Shown here in pieces: positions 1 to 4,325 of a stretch of 5,954 bases of DNA; within the stretch, counting starts at the first letter, position 1, and each line of letters opens with the position of its first letter. Under the pieces are notes generated by a model. That model saw only the letters and a program-made list of their open reading frames with translations, did not search any database and was not told where the DNA came from. A program made the translations under genes and the position numbers. The DNA comes from Acholeplasmataceae bacterium. GTDB lineage: Bacteria > Bacillota_I > Bacilli_A > Acholeplasmatales > Acholeplasmataceae. The DNA lies in NCBI GenBank assembly GCA_012520715.1, contig JAAYNT010000114.1:1-5954 (forward strand), written 5' to 3'.

Positions 1-541
1 GTTTTATTAAATTATCAATATTAGAAAAATCAACTTTTTCTTTGTTTGCTATCATTTGAATTAATGAGTTAATAGTTTTGTCAATTTTTTTAATTTCATT
101 AATAATTTGATTATCTCTAGGCATATATAAATTTAATAATAAAGCAACCACAACTCCAATTAATAATATATAAATAGCATTTAGAGAAAACATTAAATCT
201 TTTTCTAAATATATTTGAGATATTAATACTAGTGATACAACAATTCCTTTTTCAATTTTTGTAAAAAATGAAAGGGGAATAAAAATAGCTACTAGTAAAA
301 AAAGAACCCAAACATTATATCCAAATAAATAAAACAGTAATACTGCAAGACCTAACCCTAACAGTGAGCCAATTACTCGTTTAATTGAATTGTCAGTTGA
401 TTGTTTTCTAGTTGGCTCTAATGATAGAACTGCAATAACTCCTGCTGTATAAAAATATGGTAATTTAAATAATACAGCAACTAGCATACCTATCATAAAA
501 CCAATTGTCATTTTAATCATTAAAACTAAACTTAATTTCAT
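1..541 (-). CDS. Aromatic acid exporter family (ArAE_1 / YqjA-like) membrane protein, 3'-truncated by window edge
   Basis: Reading the minus strand from ATG at 541 gives 180 uninterrupted residues running off the window start, so the C-terminal part is missing. The protein begins MKLSLVLMIKMTIGFMIGML and is mostly membrane: hydrophobic segments lie near residues 5-25, 27-41, 53-73, 77-93, 99-112 and 120-139, followed by a charged cytoplasmic stretch from about 141. The pattern of a TAGVIAVLSLEPTRKQS loop, a central helix pair, FIPLSFFTKIEKGIV, and a last helix ending in LLNLYMPRD matches my memory of Bacillus YqjA and the ArAE_1 (PF06081) N-terminal domain. These are distant relatives of FUSC/AaeB-type efflux proteins; substrate and physiological role are generally unknown. 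A weak GGTGA sits 4-5 bases before the ATG. The gene diverges from the cation transporter and shares a 171-base AT-rich intergenic region with it. Family is fairly sure, function is not. Confidence 0.82.
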   Translation of the reverse strand, partial: MKLSLVLMIKMTIGFMIGMLVAVLFKLPYFYTAGVIAVLSLEPTRKQSTDNSIKRVIGSLLGLGLAVLLFYLFGYNVWVLFLLVAIFIPLSFFTKIEKGIVVSLVLISQIYLEKDLMFSLNAIYILLIGVVVALLLNLYMPRDNQIINEIKKIDKTINSLIQMIANKEKVDFSNIDNLIK

Positions 542-556
542 ACTATCACCACACTA

Positions 557-562
557 ATTATA
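557..562 (-). promoter_or_regulatory. Possible -10 box for the ArAE-like gene
   Basis: On the minus strand a perfect TATAAT lies 15 bases before the ATG at 541. No convincing -35 is visible 16-18 bases upstream, and the leader would be only a few bases long. In DNA this AT-rich a chance match is quite possible. Confidence 0.3.
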
Positions 563-663
563 ATTCATTTAACTAACTATTGGTATTATGATACTTAATA
601 AGTTTATTTATAAAATTATTTATATTTAATTAGTAAGGAATAATTAAATATTAGAAGTATTCA

Positions 664-672
664 TGATATAAT
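664..672 (+). promoter_or_regulatory. Extended -10 promoter of the cation transporter gene
   Basis: TGATATAAT is a perfect TATAAT (667-672) with the TG dinucleotide of an extended -10. The -35 region 17 bases upstream (644-649, TTAAAT) is poor. Transcription would start near 679, after the upstream in-frame ATG at 677, which supports the ATG at 713 as the true start and gives a leader of about 34 bases. Confidence 0.6.
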
Positions 673-712
673 AAATATGTTAAACTTTCAATGTAAAAAG
701 AGGTTATTTAAT

Positions 713-1612
713 ATGAATATTAAAAAAGAAGGAAAAATAATTACACAAATAACGATCTTAGCGATTATTTTTAATGCAATTTTAGTATTTGTAAAAATAG
801 CATTAGGTATTTTAGGAAAATCAGGAGCTATTCAAAATAGTGCGATTGACTCTGGTTTAGATGTTGCAGTCACTATTAGTATTTTAGTAGTAGGAAGATA
901 TAGTAGAAAAAAAGCTGATAAATCTCATCCATATGGTCATGAAAAGTTTGAAAGTATTGTTGCTATTGTATTAGGGATTATATTAGTAGTAGCAGCAACA
1001 CAACTAATATTTTCAGGAATTGAGATGATAATCTCATTTCAAAGTAATACCGATGCAATACTAAAGCCTAATTTTTATGCTTTAATTGCTGGTGGTATTA
1101 CCATAATAATTAAACTAGGATTATTTATTGTAACACATAGATCATATAAAAAAGCGATGTCACCAGCTCTAAGAGCATTAGCAGTTGATCATATCTCTGA
1201 TGTTTTTGTAACTGCAGTCTTATTAATTGGTGTTGGACTTGCAATGTCTGGTGTTTTAATTTTTGAACCAATAGCAGGAATATTTGTAGCACTTGTTATT
1301 GGATATAACGGTCTTTCAATTATAAAAGATAGCATTGGTCAAGTTGTAGATGAAGCTGCTAGTAAAGAAGTAGTAAGAGCAATCGAAAAAAGAGCTATGC
1401 AAGTTGAAGGTGTATTAACAGTTGACTTAATAAAAACAAGAATGTTTGGTTATAAAATATATGTTGATATTGAAATCTCAGTTGACGGAACTTTAACAGT
1501 TGATGAAGGTCACATCATTGCAGAAAGGGTTCATGATGCCATTGAAGAAGACTTTAATGATGTGAAGCATTGTATGGTTCACGTTAACCCAGGAAAGCCT
1601 AAAATGAAGTGA
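713..1612 (+). CDS. Cation diffusion facilitator (CDF) family divalent metal transporter
   Basis: A 299-residue CDF exporter, complete and of typical family length. The start is placed at 713 because AAAAAGAGG lies 9 bases upstream and the promoter puts the transcript start after the other in-frame ATG at 677. Six hydrophobic segments fit about residues 11-33, 42-62, 80-103, 120-141, 160-181 and 183-203, followed by a cytoplasmic ZT-dimer domain from about 210. By eye-alignment with E. coli FieF/YiiP, the transport site is D46 and D50 (AIDSGLD, TM2) with D159 and D163 (VDHISD, TM5). The loop-1 metal site is D69, H72 and H76 (KADKSHPYGH). The C-terminal site is D238, D252, H267 and H290. Members are proton antiporters that export Zn, Fe, Mn, Co or Cd. 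Here FieF's H153, H232 and H248 are replaced by Asp, so Mn or Fe is plausible but unproven. No clear terminator follows directly; it may read into 1735-1760. Confidence 0.92.
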   Translation: MNIKKEGKIITQITILAIIFNAILVFVKIALGILGKSGAIQNSAIDSGLDVAVTISILVVGRYSRKKADKSHPYGHEKFESIVAIVLGIILVVAATQLIFSGIEMIISFQSNTDAILKPNFYALIAGGITIIIKLGLFIVTHRSYKKAMSPALRALAVDHISDVFVTAVLLIGVGLAMSGVLIFEPIAGIFVALVIGYNGLSIIKDSIGQVVDEAASKEVVRAIEKRAMQVEGVLTVDLIKTRMFGYKIYVDIEISVDGTLTVDEGHIIAERVHDAIEEDFNDVKHCMVHVNPGKPKMK

Positions 1613-1638
1613 TTATAGTAAATTGTGTGTAATATATA

Positions 1639-1716
1639 TTAGATTATGTAAAATGTAGAAATCTTATATAAATATAAGCATTGGAGTGTTATAATGAAAG
1701 TGCAAGCAAACATCAT
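1639..1716 (-). CDS. Possible small hydrophobic peptide, 25 codons, antisense to the candidate RNA
   Basis: On the minus strand a near-ideal GAAAGGAGG (complement of 1723-1731) lies 6 bases before tandem ATG ATG codons at 1716-1711. The frame then encodes 25 residues: MMFACTFIITLQCLY, then LYKISTFYII, then TAA (1641-1639). It is hydrophobic throughout with one Lys, consistent with a single membrane-spanning peptide as in type I toxins, but I recognise no family. No good minus-strand promoter is visible upstream, and the hairpin at 1735-1760 would lie in its leader and could stop transcription. It is therefore a speculative gene, listed because its ribosome binding site is the strongest in this stretch. 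Confidence 0.22.
   Translation of the reverse strand: MMFACTFIITLQCLYLYKISTFYII
1663..1678. repeat. Perfect inverted repeat CTTATA-TAAA-TATAAG
   Basis: A 6-bp perfect inverted repeat with a 4-base centre. It covers the expected -35 region of the promoter whose -10 is at 1690-1695. That position would suit an operator for a dimeric regulator, but a short A/T palindrome is also easily found by chance here. Confidence 0.35.
1687..1695 (+). promoter_or_regulatory. Extended -10 promoter with no ORF behind it
   Basis: TGTTATAAT is a perfect extended -10 (TATAAT at 1690-1695). No plus-strand start codon with a ribosome binding site follows before the terminator at 1735-1760. A transcript from about 1701-1703 would therefore be a short untranslated RNA. 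The -35 is weak (TATAAA at 17-base spacing, inside the 1663-1678 palindrome). Confidence 0.45.
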
Positions 1717-1760
1717 TATTTTCCTCCTTTCTTGAAAAACTAGCACCTGCTAGTTTTTTT
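1701..1760 (+). ncRNA. Candidate small RNA with anti-Shine-Dalgarno/anti-start tract (csRNA-like design)
   Basis: Predicted transcript of about 60 nt between the extended -10 (1687-1695) and the terminator (1735-1760). Its centre (1711-1734) contains CATCAT, then TTCCTCCTTTCTTG. This is the complement of a strong AAAGGAGG ribosome binding site followed at normal spacing by ATG. CAAG at 1703-1706 can pair with CTTG at 1731-1734, which would display the tract in a loop of about 24 nt beside the terminator hairpin. Streptococcal csRNAs are built this way and repress mRNAs by pairing over the ribosome binding site and start codon. No coding potential is seen on this strand. Everything beyond the sequence elements is inference. 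The alternative is that the tract is simply the real ribosome binding site of the minus-strand small ORF at 1639-1716. Confidence 0.4.
1735..1760 (+). terminator. Strong intrinsic terminator
   Basis: A perfect 10-bp stem, AAAAACTAGC (1735-1744) with GCTAGTTTTT (1749-1758), closes an ACCT loop and ends in seven T (1754-1760). On the minus strand it also gives a stem followed by five T, so it may work in both directions. It ends the candidate small RNA, possibly also cation-transporter read-through, and isolates the downstream pseudogene from upstream promoters. Confidence 0.8.
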
Positions 1761-1771
1761 ATTTTTCTCTA

Positions 1772-2575
1772 GGCAATATTAAACTAAAATTTAAACAAGT
1801 TATTACATCATGGCTCATTAACAATGAAACGTATCCGGCAGATTTTGAGCGATTTACAGTTTATGATTCAGTAACAATCATCCCGCAATGGGGACCAAAA
1901 GAAGAGATAACTATTACATTCCAAATGAGCGAAGTAGAAGACGATGTTCAAACATTGGTAATATATAAATACTTATCCCTTGACTTGATGAGATTTTATA
2001 CGAATGAATCGATATTTTTCCAAGAGATATATAAAGATGGTTTTGTCTTCTTGTATTGGACATTAAACGGAGAAAAAGTCACAGAAGAAACCCCTTTTAT
2101 TGAAAACGTGTTATTGAAACCTTATTTTATAGAAAAGGAGGAAGTAACTATTACTTTTAATACAGATGGCGGCAATAATGAAATTGCTCCTATTATAGTT
2201 CAAAGATATGTGCCAACTAGTGAACCTTTATATACCCCAACAAAAGTTAATCATCATTTTATAGGATGGTAACTTAATGGTATAGAATTTAAACAAAATG
2301 AAACCATTGTAGAAGATAATATTGTGCTTACTGCATATTGGGAACCATTAGAAACGGTTTCTATCACGTTTGAAATGGAAGGTGGGAACCCAATAAATCC
2401 AGTTAACGTACCTAGATATTCAAAAGTATATCTAGAGATTCTTCATGAGTTGTTTGGGCTCAAATTCATTAAAGAAGGACACCGCTTCAGTCACTTTTTA
2501 TTGGATGGAGAATTTTTTGAATATCAATACCTAACAAGAGATATTACACTTGTTGCAGTATGGGAAGTTGAATAG
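1772..2575 (+). pseudogene. Decayed InlB B-repeat surface protein (5' end lost, internal stop)
   Basis: One continuous frame from about 1772 to the TAG at 2573-2575, broken only by TAA at 2270-2272, encodes about 3.5 tandem Listeria-Bacteroides (InlB B / Flg_new-like) repeats of 65-80 residues. They are: a partial repeat ending PQWGPKEE (about 1772-1906); a repeat starting ITITFQM with YWTLNGEKV (to about 2143); one starting VTITFNTDGG with FIGW-stop-LNGIEF (to about 2356); and one starting VSITFEMEGGNP, ending LVAVWEVE. The stop falls exactly where the family has the Tyr of GWY, so TAT or TAC to TAA is the likely lesion. The N-terminal part is absent: an in-frame TAG (1751-1753) and the terminator lie just upstream, with no promoter, ribosome binding site, signal peptide or anchor. 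The internal starts at 1925 (ATG) and 2324 (GTG) have no ribosome binding site and split repeats, so they are not separate genes. Intact members are secreted or surface-bound, often adhesin-like. Confidence 0.82.
2270..2272 (+). other. Inactivating in-frame TAA in the repeat protein
   Basis: TAA lies between GW and LNGIEF in the third repeat. The reading frame and repeat homology continue unchanged on both sides, so this is a point nonsense mutation and not a frameshift. Confidence 0.8.
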
Positions 2576-2594
2576 ATATATTGTTTTATGAAGA

Positions 2595-2621
2595 AAAGCT
2601 GCATTAATTTGCAGATTTTTT
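2595..2621 (+). terminator. Intrinsic terminator after the repeat pseudogene
   Basis: A CTGCA/TGCAG stem (2599-2603 with 2610-2614) closes a TTAATT loop. It is flanked by AAAA on the left and followed by A and six T (2616-2621), with a G-A mismatch at the stem base. It is probably the original terminator of the broken gene. Confidence 0.6.
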
Positions 2622-2631
2622 ATATGTAATA

Positions 2632-2660
2632 TTGCTTTTATTTATAAAAAGTGATAATAT
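2632..2660 (+). promoter_or_regulatory. Promoter of the DUF4234 gene
   Basis: TTGCTT (2632-2637) and TAATAT (2655-2660) are separated by 17 bases, with TG at 2652-2653 forming an extended -10. The transcript would start near 2667, just before the AAAGGAG at 2671-2677. Confidence 0.6.
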
Positions 2661-2685
2661 TTATACATAAAAAGGAGAATTTGTT

Positions 2686-3006
2686 ATGAAAAGAAGATCA
2701 ATTGGAATGATGATTTTGCTAATTATTGTGACTTTAGGAATTTATGGTATTTATTGGAGCTGTAGTACTCAAAACAGATTAAAAAAAGAAACTGGTTTAG
2801 GTTTTGATGGAGTGGGGCATTTCTTTATGATGCTTTTTACATTTGGAATTTATGCTATATACTGGCAATATGCAGCAGGTAAAAGAATTCATAAGTTAGG
2901 CGGAGAAGACTTAGCAGTTGTTTATTTAGTTTTAAGTTTTTTCACAGCCGCGTTTTTAAATCCATTTTTAATGCAACACAATATAAATAAAAACGTATTA
3001 AGATAA
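2686..3006 (+). CDS. DUF4234-type small integral membrane protein
   Basis: A complete 106-residue protein with AAAGGAG 8 bases before the ATG. Three hydrophobic segments are visible at about residues 6-24, 44-61 and 77-96, with a basic N terminus (MKRR). The motif TLGIYGIYW (16-24) recurs as TFGIYAIYW (52-60). This GIY-x-IYW signature after each of the first two helices is characteristic of DUF4234 (PF14018), a family of membrane proteins of unknown function; each copy is followed by a short polar, basic loop (NRLKKETG; GKRIHKLGG). There are no enzyme motifs. It is transcribed alone, between its own promoter and the terminator at 3019-3045, so its neighbours say nothing about its role. The family assignment is fairly secure; no function can be given. 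Confidence 0.88.
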   Translation: MKRRSIGMMILLIIVTLGIYGIYWSCSTQNRLKKETGLGFDGVGHFFMMLFTFGIYAIYWQYAAGKRIHKLGGEDLAVVYLVLSFFTAAFLNPFLMQHNINKNVLR

Positions 3007-3018
3007 TTATCAAATCTT

Positions 3019-3045
3019 AAAAACTCCCGATTCGGTAGTTTTTTT
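3019..3045 (+). terminator. Intrinsic terminator of the DUF4234 gene
   Basis: AAAAACT pairs with AGTTTTT, and CCG with CGG across an ATT loop, with one C-T mismatch inside the stem. Seven T follow (3039-3045). Confidence 0.7.
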
Positions 3046-3086
3046 ATGTCTTGTTAGCAATATCAATTTATTATATTAATAAAAAA

Positions 3087-3095
3087 TGATATAAT
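3087..3095 (+). promoter_or_regulatory. Extended -10 promoter of the gpmA-mgsA operon
   Basis: TGATATAAT is the same extended -10 as the cation transporter's, and the match extends over ATGATATAATAA. The -35 region is A/T-only and weak. A second TATAAT lies at 3127-3132, with TTGGAA (3101-3106) at a poor 20-base spacing. Start from the first box gives a leader of about 59 bases before gpmA. Confidence 0.55.
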
Positions 3096-3160
3096 AAGTA
3101 TTGGAAATAAACATTTATATTTACAATATAATTAGATAACTAAAAGGAGAAATGATAAAA

Positions 3161-3844
3161 ATGATTAAATTAGTATTAGTAAGACATGGACAAAGTTTAT
3201 GGAACTTAGCTAACAAGTTTACTGGTTGGACTGATATTGACTTATCAGACCAAGGAGTAAGAGAAGCTCATGAGGCAGGAAAGTTATTAAAAGAAGCAGG
3301 ATATCACTTTGATGTTGCTTATACATCAACACTAACAAGAGCTAATCGTACATTAGACATTATTTTAAAAGAAATGGGAGAAGAAATTCCTATTAAATAT
3401 TCATATCGTTTAAATGAACGTCATTATGGAGCCTTACAAGGTTTAAATAAAGCTGAAACAGCTGAAAAATATGGAGATGAACAAGTTCATATTTGGCGTC
3501 GTTCAGCCGATGTTAGACCTCCAGCATTAGAACTTGATGATCCAAGACATCCAAGAAATGATGAAAAATATAAAGATCTACCAGCTTCTGAACAACCAGC
3601 AAGTGAACATTTACTTGATACAATCGATCGTGTTTTAGTTTACTGGAATTCAGATATTAAAAAAGATTTGCTAGCTGGCAAGAGATTAATTATCTCTGCA
3701 CATGGTAATAGTATCAGAGCGTTAGTTAAATATTTAGATAATTTAAATAACGAAGAAATTATGAAAGTAGAAATTCCTACTGGTAAACCACTAGTTTACG
3801 AACTAGATGAAAACTTAAAACCAATTAAGAGTTATTATTTATGA
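3161..3844 (+). CDS. gpmA: 2,3-bisphosphoglycerate-dependent phosphoglycerate mutase
   Basis: Interconverts 3-phosphoglycerate and 2-phosphoglycerate in lower glycolysis through a phosphohistidine intermediate; cytoplasmic. From ATG 3161 it is 227 residues, the short bacterial dPGM length (E. coli GpmA is about 250). The start begins MIKLVLVRHGQSLWN as in the family. AAAGGAG ends 11 bases before it but only 2 bases before the in-frame ATG at 3152, which I therefore reject. Catalytic residues are all visible: R8 and H9 (RHGQ), R60 (LTRANRT), E86 (LNERHYGALQG) and H181 (SAHGNSIRAL), each close to E. coli H10, R61, E88 and H183. The nucleotide stretch for WRRSADVRPPAL is also intact. It is the first gene of an operon: its TGA stop overlaps the mgsA start as ATGA. 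Identification is very secure. Confidence 0.97.
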   Translation: MIKLVLVRHGQSLWNLANKFTGWTDIDLSDQGVREAHEAGKLLKEAGYHFDVAYTSTLTRANRTLDIILKEMGEEIPIKYSYRLNERHYGALQGLNKAETAEKYGDEQVHIWRRSADVRPPALELDDPRHPRNDEKYKDLPASEQPASEHLLDTIDRVLVYWNSDIKKDLLAGKRLIISAHGNSIRALVKYLDNLNNEEIMKVEIPTGKPLVYELDENLKPIKSYYL

Positions 3845-4203
3845 GAATTGCTTTAATCGCTCACGATAACAAAAAACCAGATATGATTAAGCTAGTTGAA
3901 AAGTATCAATTAAAACTAGCTAATCACGATTTATACGCAACCGGTACAACCGGTCGTTTAATCGAGACTAAAACTAATCTTAAAGTTACAAAACTTATGA
4001 GTGGTCCACTTGGTGGGGACCAACAAATAGGAGCGATGGTAGCTGAGGAAAGATTAGATCTAATAATATTTTTAAGAGATCCCCTTACCGCTCAACCACA
4101 TGAACCAGATGTCTCAGCATTACTTAGAATATGTGATGTTCACTCAACACCACTAGCAACCAATTTAAAAAGTGCTAAGATAATGTTAGATACACTCATT
4201 TAA
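3841..4203 (+). CDS. mgsA: Methylglyoxal synthase
   Basis: Converts dihydroxyacetone phosphate to methylglyoxal and phosphate, the entry step of the methylglyoxal bypass; cytoplasmic, and phosphate-inhibited in characterised members. 120 residues, shorter than E. coli (152) and B. subtilis (137), mainly through shorter ends. Active-site residues align with E. coli at a constant offset of 11: H8 (H19), D60 (D71, in GGDQQIG), D80 (D91), H87 (H98) and D90 (D101, in QPHEPDV). The phosphate-binding ATGTTGRL segment is at 33-40. The ATG overlaps the gpmA stop as ATGA, with a weak AAGAG (3827-3831) inside gpmA, so translation is probably coupled. No glyoxalase or methylglyoxal reductase lies in the window. 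The operon ends at the terminator at 4219-4243. Identification is very secure. Confidence 0.96.
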   Translation: MRIALIAHDNKKPDMIKLVEKYQLKLANHDLYATGTTGRLIETKTNLKVTKLMSGPLGGDQQIGAMVAEERLDLIIFLRDPLTAQPHEPDVSALLRICDVHSTPLATNLKSAKIMLDTLI

Positions 4204-4218
4204 ATCTAGGAAATAATT

Positions 4219-4243
4219 AAAGAGTTCAGCCGAACTCTTTTTT
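4219..4243 (+). terminator. Intrinsic terminator of gpmA-mgsA
   Basis: A perfect 9-bp stem, AAAGAGTTC (4219-4227) with GAACTCTTT (4232-4240), closes an AGCC loop, followed by further T (4241-4243). Confidence 0.85.
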
Positions 4244-4265
4244 ATTTAAACTAGTTTAAAAAGTG

Positions 4266-4280
4266 TTGCAAATATTGCAA
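4266..4280. repeat. Paired TTGCAA palindromes at the lipoprotein promoter
   Basis: TTGCAA-ATA-TTGCAA: two copies of a self-complementary hexamer separated by three bases. The second copy (4275-4280) is the -35 box of the lipoprotein promoter. This arrangement could be an operator that blocks polymerase, though no regulator is known for it here. Confidence 0.4.
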
Positions 4281-4302
4281 TTTTGTGAAATTATGGTATA
4301 AT
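4275..4302 (+). promoter_or_regulatory. Promoter of the lipoprotein gene
   Basis: TTGCAA (4275-4280), a 16-base spacer, then TATAAT (4297-4302) with TG at 4294-4295 (extended -10). It is the best -35/-10 pair in the window. The transcript would start near 4309, giving a leader of under 20 bases that carries the AGAGGA at 4315-4320. Confidence 0.7.
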
Positions 4303-4325
4303 ATTTAAAGTAAAAGAGGAATATT

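Noticed and set aside
677..712. Longer start for the cation transporter (ATG 677, 12 extra residues)
   Set aside because: It has no ribosome binding site and overlaps the predicted transcript start, whereas ATG 713 has AAAAAGAGG at good spacing and gives a typical CDF N terminus.
1610..1612. TGA read as tryptophan (Mycoplasma code)
   Set aside because: All tryptophan codons in gpmA, the DUF4234 gene and the repeat pseudogene are TGG, which would be very unlikely in so AT-rich a genome using TGA for Trp. The two terminal TGA codons would only add a few residues before another stop, so they do not decide it by themselves.
1721..1734. CCTCCTTTCT as the 3' end of a 16S rRNA gene
   Set aside because: The preceding bases lack the conserved GGCTGGATCA of 16S rRNA and no other rRNA sequence is present; the likeness reflects anti-Shine-Dalgarno complementarity only.
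1925..2575. Two separate small genes at 1925-2272 and 2324-2575
   Set aside because: Both are in one frame, lack ribosome binding sites, begin inside InlB repeats, and are separated only by one stop codon; they are pieces of one pseudogene.
3102..3160. Riboswitch or T-box in the gpmA leader
   Set aside because: The leader is about 59 bases, almost pure A/T, with no conserved motif or terminator hairpin.
3152..3160. gpmA start at ATG 3152
   Set aside because: Only 2 bases separate it from the AAAGGAG; the ATG at 3161 gives the usual MIKLVLVRHGQ start of the family.
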